Positions 1 to 20,969 of a stretch of 64,000 nt of DNA are shown here, piece by piece. Numbering within the stretch: position 1 is the first letter of the stretch; each line of letters starts with the position of its first letter. The notes under the pieces were generated by a model. It searched no databases and was not told where the DNA came from. It saw nothing but the letters and a program-made list of their open reading frames with translations. Location of the stretch: positions 9,803,667 through 9,867,666 of the forward strand of contig OZ038465.1 of NCBI GenBank assembly GCA_964036295.1. Direction: 5' to 3'. The translations under genes and the position numbers were made by a program. Source of the DNA: Plumapathes pennacea (lineage: Eukaryota; Cnidaria; Anthozoa; Antipatharia; Myriopathidae).

Positions 1-106
1 AATTTATGTATTTTTCGTATTTTTGTGGGTCGGCAGGTCGGTGTCTCTTTCCGCTTTGAAGCACATCCTTCGTATTCTTGTAATCTTCATCACCTCTTCT
101 GTGAAA
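1..106 (+). promoter_or_regulatory. 5' flank or 5' UTR of the NCF2-like gene
   Basis: This short stretch lies before the chosen start codon. It is AT-rich and holds an in-frame upstream ATG at 23. No TATA box or Inr can be assigned with confidence, and the real promoter may lie outside the window. Confidence 0.3.
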
Positions 107-3100
107 ATGACGGAAATGTCGATGATCGAAACACTGCAACTGTGGAGTGACGGGGTCTCAGCCATGGAACGGGGAGACTATGAGACCACTCTCAAAAACT
201 TCAAGGCTTTGGAAGGAAGGACTGACTCGTCACAAATGCTCATAACGTCAGCACGCAATCTGTTCAACATTGGGAAGACGTATTTGAACCTAGGAATGGT
301 GCCAGAGGCGACTGAGGTATGTGTTCTGGCGCGTTTTTCCTTTGCATTTCCTAAAAGTTCGAGCTTTCTTTTTTCGCACTTTTATTCAGTTTGCTCGTCC
401 AGCGAGAACTAACACTCGTATCTTAATAGCAAGTGCAAGGTTTTCGAACTATTATCGAGTCGCTCATTATCAGCTTCAATCGAAGCCCTTGGTTCTTTTA
501 ATTATTATTGAGCTTTTTTCCCTTTATCGTCGTGCATGAAATCAAGCACGCATTTGTCAGTTATTTTTATATGTATAAAGGAAGAAACCGTATAAAACGA
601 ACTGGTAATTCTATGTAAATAAACGATATTATAGGTACTGCAGTTATTGGTTGGCAACGAAGTTACGTGTGTGCTTGCTTTCCTGAGCTGCAAACTCTTG
701 AAAGAACTTCGATTGTGCTAGAACAGTTGTGCTTAATATTCTATTTATAATCTTTGATCCAGAGGTCAAAAATCGAAGCACATTACTTTATTTGTTTGTC
801 GTGTCAATTAATCACGAAAACAATAGACTCAGCTGTCTCTTTAGCTTAGTACAGGGAATGCGGAATTTTGCTACTGTAAAAATTAATAGTTGTCCATTCT
901 ATCCACTTACGTATGCTGTCACACACAATGGCATTCAAATATTTATTAACTCTATTGTATACTCCAGTGTTAAATATAAATGATGAGTGTATTGTGTACT
1001 ACAGCCATATTAAACATGTCTCTTTTTATTGACTAATTTGTGTCCCAAAAAAGTTGACACTTTGAGATCAATTTTTCAAACCTTTTCACTCAGGAACGAT
1101 CACTTCAGTTGTTAAATTCTCTCTTTTTTTCTCAGATATTCAAATACCATATACAGTATGGAGAAGTTGACTTTAGCATTGATTAATTCCTTGTCCAGAT
1201 GACTGCTCATCAAGGCACAGGTCAAAGTCAAACTTTTTACATGTGAAGAGTCAAACCCAATGCAAATTAGCTAGATATAAATTAAAAGGCTTTGGCTCAT
1301 CTGCATTGAGTTTGACTCAAGTGTTGTTCAACATTTGGCCTGGGCCTTAGACAGAAATTTTTGCTATAACTTTCAGAGTATTAAAGTACTAGGAGTTTTA
1401 TTAAACAGTAGATTTTATAATATTTTGCATGCAGATCTGCCAGTAACTCTACAACCTATATATGTCCTTTTCTTTGTAGGCATTTGAGCAGGCATTAGAG
1501 AAGGATAAAATGTTGGCAGTTGCTCACTTCATGCTTGGATGCACAAATATCTGTGCAGACAGGTGTGTTTGAATAATGTTTACCTCTGCATAGTTGAATG
1601 AATAGGACTTAACAATCATTCAGGCTTCACCTCTCCTGTATGCTGTAAAAATGATTTTGCCAAAATGAAATCAAGACAGCTGACAATTCAGGATTTTGCT
1701 GAGCAAAATTCTCAAGCAAAGACCGTTAACCAGTATCCTAACAGTTTTTTCAGTGGGGAGGGAGCATGATTTTTTTATGGAAGCTCTGGCCACTGCCAAG
1801 ATTTGTAAACTTTTTTAATACCCTTAAAATAGATGATTATGTAACATTTTAGATATTTATGTAAACTATTTGCAGCAGCTGCAACATCATACTTATTGTG
1901 AGTGTGCAGTTTTTTTCTTTGTGGCTTTGTGGAGACTTCAATTACTGGTAACTGAGGCAAGTCAGTTTGGCATCCTAATAAATCAATGATTTTCCTTGTC
2001 CAGTCTTTTTTAGGGAACGTGTCCATCCTATTTTTTTTGGAGGGGCCCTTCCTATACAGCCTAGCTGTCATGGGCCAATCCTAGCCATCAGTGGTTGTAT
2101 TTTGCTCAAGCCAATCTCCCTCTCCTGCAGGCAATGCAATCATTAATGATCAAATGTTTTTCATTCTTTCTTTTCTTTTCTAGAAATTCTGAGGCAGTGA
2201 GGAATTTTGATGAAGCCCTATTTTATTTGAGAGGAAATAAACTCATTGACTACAAACAACTTGGTCTAAAGTACAAGCTTTATGATTGTGAAGTAGGTAC
2301 TATTAATATATATCAATGTTAATAATAATAATAAAATATTACTGCTACTCTAGATGTATAGTTGTGGCCACAAGAAAACTAAGAGCCCCTTTTATTTTCC
2401 ATTGATTTCTGCTTTCTTGGTGCACCATTTAAAATTTAAAAGATTAGGTTGGGTGTTAAGGTACCCTGTGAGGCAGGTGCTGAAGCATGCAGTATCTGAG
2501 GGTCCAAGGAGGTATCCATGGCAACCCTGCTATAGCCCACCACCAGGCACTCATCACACTGAAATATCAGTAGAGATCTAGCATAACTAAACATACCACG
2601 GGGGGAGGCAGAAGATTCACAAGAAAAATTGCTTCAATCAGCAAACAAAATAAAATACTGAACAAAATTAATGCAATATTATCAAACTGCACCCGAGCAA
2701 CCCTTGGAGTACCCCTGGCTGCAGGGAGCAATATTGCTAACCAACATTGTCTGGAGGCTATAACTTTGCTTAAATTTTATTTAGCCACATTAGAGTGGTT
2801 TTCGGATGACTGTCGAAAATCAAAACCAAAGTAATCACACCACCAATCAGCTCAGCCAATCAAAAGCCAGGGTAATTTGCATTTGGTCTTGCATTTGGTT
2901 TTACTTCCCAATCAGCAATGTGAGTACATGCCATTGCTTGCATGAGAAGTGTTTGGTTTTGGTTTTGATTTTGTTTCTGATTGGCTGAGCATGCTGACAA
3001 ACTCATGTGGACCAATCCAAAAGTGTAGCAAATGCAAAACCAAAGCAATGGCATGATTACTTTTGATAGTCATCCGAAAACGGCTCTAAACATACTGGTA

Positions 3101-4950
3101 TGCATGGGGTCTGAGCCTTTAGATTGACTATAATTATAATATGTGGTACTCAAGAGAATTTTGTATGGCAAAGATCCACCCAGACCTATATTTTAGTTTT
3201 CAGTAATGTTGAACATTTATCCATAATTTTTATTAAATCGTACTTTGCAGATACTGACAAATAGGGCCATATCTTATTGCCGCATTGGGGAAGTTGACAA
3301 TGCAAGAGACGACTTCCTGCAGGCCATCCAATCTAAAGCTGAACCCAGACACAGCATCATTGATGATGCTCTGTACTGTTGGAGGGTATGTACGTATTCT
3401 TGTTGTTCATTAGAGCCGTTTTCACATGACTGTCGAAAGTAACTGTACGATTGCTTTGGTTTTGCATTTGCTATGCTTTCTGATTGGTCCTAACAACTTT
3501 AGCAACATTCTTGGCCAATCAAGAGCAAAAGCAAAACGTGGTTGTGATATTCTCACACAAGAAAGCAAGTTGCGATGGCGTGTTCTTGCACTGCTGATTG
3601 GTTTTGTAAAACCAATCGCAATTACTTGGTTTTAGTTTTGGTTTTGCTCAGACTTCTAATTGGTTTGATGTGTTTTTGCTCGCCTCATTGATTGGCTCTG
3701 TGATTTCTTTGGTTTTGGTTTTTGACAGTCATCTGAAAAGTGCTCTATTATTTTGCTATAGGTAATAGCTTGAATGTTTAGGGCACAATGAAAATTTGGC
3801 AGCTAGCCCAAAGGGAAGTTGTAGCCATGACACACTAGCCCAGATATAAGAGTTGAGCTGAAATTATCAAGTATACTAACTCAGTTGTTTTGTTTGTAGT
3901 CTGGCATATACATTCAACACATTGAGCTGCCGGCAAATGCTGTTTTTCGACCTGCAAAGACTAAAGTTGCTGCTATGAACGAAAAACCTGATTTTCTTGG
4001 TCAAGCAAAGGTAAACTTTCCCCCAGTGTTCCTTTGCTTCCTTTCTTTTTGTTTTATTTTTTTAATATTATGTTGCCTTCTTATTGTTCGTCTTTTCCTT
4101 CTTGTTTTTTTTTTGTCTTTATATTTCTTGCTCACTGCATTTTGTACTATTTATTTGGTTTTCTCTTTGTAATTTCAGCTCTTTTTTTTTAATAATAATC
4201 TTGTAGTGTATTATTTTTATTTATTATCTTTTGTTTCTTATTTCATGCATTCATTTACACATGTTTTTCTGACTTGTATGTTTTAGTACTCTTGTTTCTT
4301 TCCTTTCTAATCCTTAAATTCTATGTATTTTTTTCTCTGATTCAGTCTTCTCTAGTTTTTGTTTCTTTTCTTACACTGTAAATTTCTTTCTAATGCCTTG
4401 CACTGCTTGTCCTGTTGTTTTCTTTAAATTCTGTGTTTCTTCATTTTTTCATTTTTTTTTTTTGCCTTTTCTTGTTTTCTTTCCTTCCTATCATGTACAG
4501 TATTAAATCTTATAGTATTTTCTGTGCTGTTTTGGTTTTACTTTGTTGCTGTTTGTTTCCCTTTTGTTTCGTTTTAGTTGTTTTATATACATCTTTTCCT
4601 CCCACCAGAATTAAAAGATAAATCCCTTCATTTTTCTTTAGATTTTGGTAGGAAAAGCATCTGTCAGAAAACCTCCTCCTCCTATGACCAAGGTAAATTT
4701 AATCACAAAGTAATCAGTAATTTTCAGGCAACCTGTACTTTCCTGTCTTTCGCCAGGAAAAATTTAATCCTAGGGCTAGATCATATTGGCACACGTGTAG
4801 AGTGTTGAAAAAGTCCTTAAATTGCTCTAGGACTGTTCACACTTGGAGTCAGACTTGGCCTGGATTGAGATGTCAGATCGCTTTAACTGCCTAGTGCAAA
4901 CAGACCCTAACTGATGTTGAAACGAATGTACAAACAAATATTGCTGTTGT

Positions 4951-4988
<38 letters not shown>

Positions 4989-7228
4989 CTTATTGTTGTC
5001 ATTGTGATAAAAAAGGGTCGTCTTTTTTTCTGCTTTCAGCCGCCAAAAAGTATCAATATTGGTGCTAGGCAGAGTGGAAACCAACACATGGTAAGGCAAT
5101 ATTTTAAGATCTTTTATTACCATAGATATGATGATTCATGTTGGAGATGAAAGACCTGGATTGTTTCCGACTTTGTGCGACTTCTTCATTACGCGCGCAT
5201 TTCAAATATCATTTTGACAGTCCTGACATGAATTTCTATAGATCTATGTTACCATGGTACACTGATAAAGTAACCAATAACGTGACATATAATAATTATC
5301 AATACTCGAATGTAGTATCCTCCATTTATTAAAATAACGTCATTGGTTTATTTCATCGTTTGTTAGTTTCTCAATTCACAGTTGTGATTATGTAGATGGC
5401 ATTATTAGAGCTGTTTTCGGATGACTGTCGAAAGTAATCGTGTGATTGCTTTGGTTTTGCGTTTGCTACGCTTTCTGATTGGTCTACACAAGTTTGGCAG
5501 CCTTCTCAACCAATCAGGAACAAAACCAAAACCAAAACCAAACACTTCTCACGCAAGCGATGGCGTGTACTCGCATTACTGATTGGAAAGTAAAACCAAA
5601 CGCAAGACCAAACGTGAATTACTTTGGCTTCTGATTGGCTGAACTGTTTTCTCTCAGTCTCTCTGATTGGCCTGTGTGATTACTTTGGTTTTGGTTTTCG
5701 ACAGTCATCCGAAAACGGCTCTATTGACTTTCTGTCTGCATCGTGTTTGTGACGAATTACACAGTCATCCTTTTCTTTGTCATTACTTTAGAGATCAGCA
5801 AGAGACTCGTTGTTGACAGACCTCCGCAAAAAAGAAACGAGGAAATCCTTAAAAAAGGTGGAGACCCGCGGCGCTCCGCCCAGCAAACCCCTGCCAACTC
5901 TACCGGGCTCCCCAAATATCAACTCACGCTCACTGCCACACCCTCGCCCTGCGTCACCACGTACAGTCACTAACAACAAGTCGCCAAACCGTCAGAGAAG
6001 GTCATACGATGTATCCGCTGCTCATGACCGACCCGAAAGGTCCTCGCTTGAGATTTCCCAGCCACCAAACAAGCCCCTTCCCCCGTCACCACGGTCCAGA
6101 AGCCCCGTCATGCCTCGCGCGCCCGTGCCCGTGAAGGATGCTAGCGTGACGTTTCAGTTCGTGGTCACCCGAACAGTGAAGGTCAGCAGTAAATCTTCTC
6201 TGAAGGAATTGTCCCAGGCCGCTGCCGGTGCGCTGAAACTTCCCGAGGATTCAATTGCACTGTGGTAAGCAAGAAGATGCCAGGTTTTTTTTTTTTTTTT
6301 TTCAGAGCGGTTTTCGGAAGTAACAGGCCAATATGTAGCAACAGTAGTTCACGTGACCCCAAATTAACCATAAATAGAAAAGAATGTAGACTTGCAAAAT
6401 TTCAAGTCTATAGGATTTGAAGCATGACGTTTGCTGATAGTCCAAAGCTCGGCAAGGCCTTAACCTCCAACAGCTTTTCCCATACAAATCTTCTCAATAT
6501 TACTGAACTCCAAAATGCTGCCAGATATAATGTAGCTATGTACGCATTCTTTGATGATCTTTCCATTTATGTTACTAAGAACGAGTTCTTATAACGTGGT
6601 TATATAATTTTGTCGTGTCACATGACTTAGTTTTGTGTTTTGCTACTCAAGTCAACATAAGTGGTTTTCTTGCGAGCTGCGTTAACTTGCGAACCGACGT
6701 GCTAACCCGTTTGGCCACCCGCGTTGCAAATACGCACACATTCCTAGTTCCGGTTGGTCTAACTTGGGTTGACGTGGGTCGATATGACGTACATCCGTTT
6801 GGCCAGCTCTTTTGTATGGATGATATTTTTAGCTGTTGAATGTTTGACCGTGACATTAGGCAGTTTAAGATTGACGTATTCCGCGGCCCCAAACCGCAAA
6901 AAGCCTGGCGTTTGGCGTGTCAGATTTTCGACGCCAGAGAGAAATATTGTTATGTCAGATACCGCAAATAAGCTGCTGTTAATTCAAAATTTGTTATCTT
7001 TAGCAAACGTGGGGCGTGAGTTAGATCATGCGACTTTTCACGATTTGCTGGCTGCGATATTACGGCAGCCTTAAACTGCCTATTATGTGTTAACCCCTGA
7101 CTAATTCCTGCGACTCTTTTAGGTACACAAGGGACAACGAGTTGACGAACCTGGAGAACTGTGACATCCAGAATATACTACAGTCTGCATCTGAGACCGA
7201 GCCAACGATATTTTGTTACGAAAAATGA
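107..7228 (+). CDS. NCF2: p67phox/NOXA1-like NADPH oxidase activator (TPR + PB1), 9 exons, 442 aa
   Basis: Exons: 107-316, 1480-1562, 2184-2292, 3251-3385, 3900-4010, 4642-4692, 5040-5090, 5792-6264, 7123-7228; all introns are GT/AG and phases close. Residues about 10-165 are TPRs like those of p67phox. The loop LRGNKLIDYK keeps the Arg, Asn, Leu and Asp that contact Rac-GTP in human p67phox (R102, N104, L106, D108). SEPRHS-like KAEPRHSIID follows. Residues about 275-365 are Pro/Arg-rich with PxxP motifs (PPSKPLPTLP, PPNKPLPPSP). Residues about 366-440 form a PB1-like C-terminus ending FCYEK. Family role: a cytosolic adaptor that, with Rac, switches on a NOX enzyme. Oddities: vertebrate p67phox (526 aa) has two SH3 domains and NOXA1 one; none is seen here, and the segment after the TPRs lacks the usual activation-domain sequence. 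The start at 107 was chosen because MSMIETLQLW matches the p67phox N-terminus; an in-frame ATG at 23 would add 28 aa. NCF2 versus NOXA1 orthology is not resolved. Confidence 0.88.
2791..3087. mobile_element. CCAAT-rich foldback MITE, copy 1 (NCF2-like intron 3)
   Basis: The element begins TAGAGTGGTTTTCGGATGAC and ends GTCATCCGAAAACGGCTCTA, so the ends are inverted repeats of about 27 bp continuing into TGTCGAAA. The inside carries repeated ATTGGCTG/CCAATCAG motifs and AACCAAA runs in both orientations. There is no coding capacity. The same structure recurs at 3411-3747, 5406-5723, 17591-17922 and 50955-51320. Confidence 0.8.
3411..3747. mobile_element. CCAAT-rich foldback MITE, copy 2 (NCF2-like intron 4)
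   Basis: Begins TAGAGCCGTTTTCACATGAC and ends GACAGTCATCTGAAAAGTGC then TCTA. The interior has the same GATTGGTC and CCAATCA motifs as the other copies and the same TTTGGTTTTGC block. It starts only 26 bp after the exon 4 donor. Confidence 0.8.
4955..4988 (+). repeat. (TTG)n microsatellite in NCF2-like intron 6
   Basis: Roughly ten or eleven consecutive TTG/GTT triplets lie about 50 bp before the exon 7 acceptor at 5038-5039. They extend its pyrimidine-rich region. Confidence 0.85.
5406..5723. mobile_element. CCAAT-rich foldback MITE, copy 3 (NCF2-like intron 7)
   Basis: This is the best preserved copy. Left end TAGAGCTGTTTTCGGATGAC, right end GTCATCCGAAAACGGCTCTA. The left arm continues TGTCGAAAGTAATC and the right arm mirrors it. 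The inside is mostly GATTGG/CCAATC motifs and (AACCAA)n. A TTA precedes it and a TTG follows it, so the target duplication cannot be fixed from this copy. Confidence 0.85.
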
Positions 7229-7246
7229 GCATACTTTATTAGTAAA

Positions 7247-7441
7247 CCCTTCACTACTGAACTTAGTATACTACAAATTCTCCCAACCATTCAAGAAGAA
7301 ACTGCGTGAGTGACGTAGCGAGAGTTAGTTGTTTAATCCGAGCAAACTTTCCAATACCAAGTTCTCCTAACCGTGTGATATATCTGCAGCGAGAGACCGA
7401 AGGAGAATACTGAAGTTGATCGCTGCTCAGGAGTGAAGGGG
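7247..7441 (+). mobile_element. TTAA-type MITE copy in the 3' flank of the NCF2-like gene
   Basis: Starts ACCCTTCACTACTGAACT and ends GCTCAGGAGTGAAGGGG, an inverted-repeat pair. The inside shares ACAAATTCTCCCAACCATTC and the block around TGATATATCT with the complete copy at 26426-26630. The flanking TTAA has decayed to TAAA on the left and TCAA on the right. Confidence 0.7.
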
Positions 7442-8249
7442 TCAAGTTGCGAAGATTGGGAGAAACTGCTCTTCATATCAACAAATTTAATCAATATTTA
7501 CCGTCAGTGATTGATCATTTTTTTTGTTTTTTGTTTAGTTTAGTTTAGTTTAGTTTAGGTTTTCTTTTGTAGGCTAAAAAGTAATGGAGATGCTTATCTG
7601 TGGTCATTTTGGATAAATGTTCGATAAAAGTAAACTTCTGAGAAACTTCATTTACAGTTGCATAGCGAAGAACAGAGTTTATCTCTGTCAGGGTATTTAT
7701 GAAGAAGCATAAAAGTGATAGTAAACATTTTCCAGTAGGAAGTAAAAATAATGACATACCGATCAATATTTCTGTATGTCATGCAGGCTAGTATGGAGTT
7801 AGAAGTAAATAGACTATAAAACGGGGCCAATTCAAGAGAAGATGGTTACAAGTGTGTTTTACAAGTTAGACCAATTTACCTGCACCTTGAAACATAATTG
7901 CAAAGTCCAATACTGTTACAGTAACGTTTAGAGACTTTGATCATATTAGTTTAGGGGGGCGTTCAGGTTAGCAGTGGTGGTCCAACTTATAAAGTACACA
8001 ATCTATGTAAATGTTTATTGAATTGAAAAGGACCCCGGTAAACTACACAAATAGCCGACTAGAAGAGCGATGTGCTTACACGACTACTTCAGTGCGCAAA
8101 CTGCAATCTTTCGTAGTTGGTATAGTTTACGGCCTTGTTTTATACATGATATTATTTTGTATTGTTATTTAATAAAACATATCAAACCTTTTATGCAATA
8201 TTGTTTTTTATTTTTATTTTTATTTTTTTATTTTTATTTTTTATTTTTA
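7442..8249. other. Spacer after the NCF2-like gene, repeat-derived
   Basis: No gene is seen. The stretch holds a (TTTAG)4 run near 7537-7558. The block at about 7845-8060 recurs in LRIG introns near 53270-53410 and 54820-54960 (shared words include TTTACAAGTT and GTTTATTGAA). A candidate AATAAA at 8171-8176 is followed by T-rich low-complexity sequence at 8200-8250. Confidence 0.5.
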
Positions 8250-8593
8250 TGTTGCGCTCTGGTAAGACCTCGACTTGGGTATGCCTCCGATGTGTGGTCA
8301 TCTTACACAGCGAAACGTCGTCGTCTCATAGAAAAAGTACGTGCAACGCAGAGTCGCCAAGTTTATCTAAACTATCCTCCCAACGAGACTTCATATACAG
8401 CCAGACTTGCTGCTCTAGACCTACTTCCTCTCGACAGACGGGAAATCAGTGACCTGAAGTTCTATTCAAACATAGAACCGGTTTGATTAATACTGCTTTC
8501 AACAACTACCTTGTACCCGTCTGCCACCGCCGTCCCCTCCTGCCCCGCGTACGGGCGTTCCAGTCCACAGGCCCCCGCCGCCAAAAAGTTTTA
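8250..8593 (+). pseudogene. 3' end of a non-LTR retrotransposon reverse transcriptase, frameshifted remnant
   Basis: Translation gives LVRPRLGYASDVWSSYTAKR, then RLAALDLLPLDRREISDL and FYSN. This is the typical C-terminal region after the RT domain of CR1/Jockey-like LINEs (LVRPxLEYAS.VW, then LxxRRxxxDLxxFYKI). A stop near 8486 interrupts it. The rest, GLINTAFNNYLVPVCHRRP, continues in another frame up to about 8590. Only about 110 residues remain, so this is a dead 5'-truncated copy. The LINE clade is not certain. Confidence 0.75.
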
Positions 8594-8780
8594 CACTGAT
8601 ATTAAACTGAATTAGCGCGCAAGAAATGCACTTCAGTATGAACGTGCCCTGAACTGTTCAAACCTGCTTTTCGTCGAGTAAAACCGATAAATTATTGACA
8701 CTGAGATGGATCCCTGTTTCGAATTACGTTCGGGGCGTGGCGCAGCAGTGACCAAACAGCGAGGGTCTGGGGAGAGCATT

Positions 8781-8794
8781 GTTCCCAAGGCAAC
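8781..8794 (+). promoter_or_regulatory. Candidate RFX X-box upstream of CFAP100
   Basis: GTTCCCAAGGCAAC fits the RFX consensus of two half sites, GTTNCC and GGNAAC, with a 2-bp spacer. It lies 127 bp before the CFAP100 start codon. RFX factors drive motile-cilium genes in animals, so site and gene agree. Binding is inferred. Confidence 0.65.
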
Positions 8795-8921
8795 AAACAG
8801 GCCTCGCTCTCACTCAGAAAACAAGATGGCCTCCAGAGGATGAAAACAAGTTCACTCTCCGTCGAAGAACGAGGCAATCAAGGGACATATCTTACTGAAG
8901 CAGAGTAAATCAAGCTTAGAA

Positions 8922-18976
<10,055 letters not shown>

Positions 18977-19010
18977 TCTTCACTTTGTGAAGTGCATCAC
19001 TGTGGTTGTA

Positions 19011-19016
19011 AATAAA
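19011..19016 (+). terminator. Candidate CFAP100 polyadenylation signal
   Basis: AATAAA lies 35 bp after the CFAP100 stop codon. It would give a very short 3' UTR. Confidence 0.6.
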
Positions 19017-19996
19017 ATCTGCATATGTTAACTTTGTCGAAATGCACCTGTAGTTAATTAGTAGTGGAATTGTAATTGAATTCAATCTGCAATCCTGGCC
19101 AATCCCACATACTTTTGGCCAGGATTGTGGTTCAACTTGAGGTGGAACTTCAGGTTGTGTACTAATAAACATGTAATAAAGTATTGTTGAGTGAGGACGG
19201 TAAGAAACATGGATTTATATTCAACATCTAACGTGCACCACGTGCATGGGTTGTCAGTTTATTCGGTTTCCAAGTTCGTTTTTACCCAATCAACCAGCCA
19301 CACTTTATTATCCAGTGTTACAGCCTTGGATATTAACCAGCGCCTCCTCCTTGCAGAAGAAATTCCTGTGTGGTACATTTGAAAATTGCGAGACAAAGTA
19401 CAGGAAAAGTTGACCAGTCTTTAACTTTTCGCAACGTTGAGTGGTCTTGCTGTGACAAGTGCTCTGCAATGCAGTGTCGTCAGTGTTTCAAGACTGAAGT
19501 TGCAGGCAAAATTTCCGGTGGGGAGAGGGGGGCTGGGAGGGACTCCCACATAGGGCGGGGATGCTCGTCGGGAATTTTCTTTTTGAGCTCTAAGAGGTAC
19601 CAAAATTGGTGTGGCTCGAGCATATCTTGACCCCTAAAAGGTACCAAAAAAGGCATCCCAAGAGTTTAAAATGATTGATGCCGAGCACCCTAAGTGGTAC
19701 CAAACCCCGTGATTTTGAGGAGCACGACTAACATCCACGTCTCTTTTTATATGGTAGTTCTCCCTCCCCCAACTCCTCCCCCCTCCGAAATTGCCTCAGA
19801 TCATGTGACATGATGTACGACATCTGAAGTCGGTCAGATAACCAGTTGATCGGCGGCTAGTGTATAAGTAATCACACAGCGCTAATCGCGTTTCGAGCTC
19901 CGCGCAAAATTATTCGGTTCAAAGTCCTGGGCATGATTTGGACACGAGGTTAGTGCCCAGGCTCCCCTCACGTGTTACATCAGAACACGAGCAATT
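19017..19996. other. Spacer between CFAP100 and CHCHD4 with a G-rich inverted element
   Basis: About 19510-19795 looks like a decayed mobile element. AATTTCCGGTGGGGAGAGGG at the left is mirrored by CCCTCCCCCAACTCCTCCCC near 19760-19790, and AGGTACCAAAA-type words repeat inside. The final about 200 bp should hold the CHCHD4 promoter; no TATA box is obvious. Confidence 0.45.
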
Positions 19997-20561
19997 ATGT
20001 CGTACTGCAGAGAGGATGGTATGCACAAGTGTTTCTTGCTTATTTCCTCTTAAGATTGGTAATAATGCTGGCATATCTTTACTTGCAGGGAAAGATAAAC
20101 TGATCTTTGTGACTGAGGTAGACCATGCTCAACCAAGCACCGTAGTTTTGCCCGAAGATGACGACGAAGAAGTGGAAGGCTTGATCAAAGCGAACGGTGA
20201 AATCAATTGGGATTGTCCCTGTCTGCAGGGTATGGCCTATGGACCGTGTGGTGAACAGTTCAAATCCGCATTTTCGTGTTTTCATTACAGCGAAAGTGAT
20301 CCGAAGGGTGCAGACTGCATCCCGGCTTTTAAAGAAATGCAAGAATGTTTTGTGAAGTACCCTGAACTGTACGGCAGGGACGAGGACGAGTTAAATGAGG
20401 ATAATTTCGAGGACGTGGAGAAAGAACTTGAAAGCGAGAAGGAGATCGGCAAGGAGAACAAAAAACGCGACGATAACACCGGATCTGATGACACTAGTTT
20501 GACTTCAGTTCCAAAAGCAGAGGTAGAACAAGTCAAGGAAATAGCCAAAACAAACAGTTGA
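19997..20561 (+). CDS. CHCHD4: CHCHD4/MIA40 intermembrane-space oxidoreductase, 2 exons, 164 aa
   Basis: Exons: 19997-20018 (22 coding bases) and 20089-20561. The start gives [16 protein letters not shown], aligned with human MSYCRQEGKDRIIFVT, so the longer open frame upstream is not used. The redox CPC motif is in [15 protein letters not shown]. The twin CX9C motifs are [11 protein letters not shown] and [11 protein letters not shown]. This is the import receptor and disulfide donor for cysteine-rich proteins in the mitochondrial intermembrane space, recharged by ALR. There is no N-terminal presequence, as in animal CHCHD4. The tail after LYGRDEDE is longer than in human (142 aa total) and very acidic/charged. 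It lies head-to-tail behind CFAP100 and converges with TAF1C. Identity is certain from the motifs. Confidence 0.96.
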
Positions 20562-20969
20562 CCAGGGTTAGACCGAATAGCTCACCAGACGTAACTTGGT
20601 ATCGCTTTCCTAGTATTAAAATTTCCTGCACTGTCAGATGCTCCTTGTAGTTGAATTGGTAGATGTTGGTTGTTTACTATATTCCTTTGTGGCACATTAC
20701 AAGCCTTTGGATGCAACAAGACCAAATGGCTTTGAGTATCAAGTATTTGCAGGTTAATGTAGTTGCGCATCTACTGCTTCTATCCCTTGAGTCTGGAAGA
20801 CAAACACTCCCACCATTCCAATAGTGCACTTCCAAAGAAATGGACCCTTGGAATAACCCAGGCCACCCTCTAATAATTATTGTTCTAATATTACTAATGA
20901 TCAAATTTCCCACCACATGCAGAAATTTTATAGCAAACCCCCAACCTGGTGCATAATGACTAGCAGCTC

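Noticed and set aside
19938-20561. Longer CHCHD4 reading frame of 207 aa without an intron
   Set aside because: The N-terminal part has no similarity, whereas splicing 20018 to 20089 gives the conserved MSYCR start in phase.
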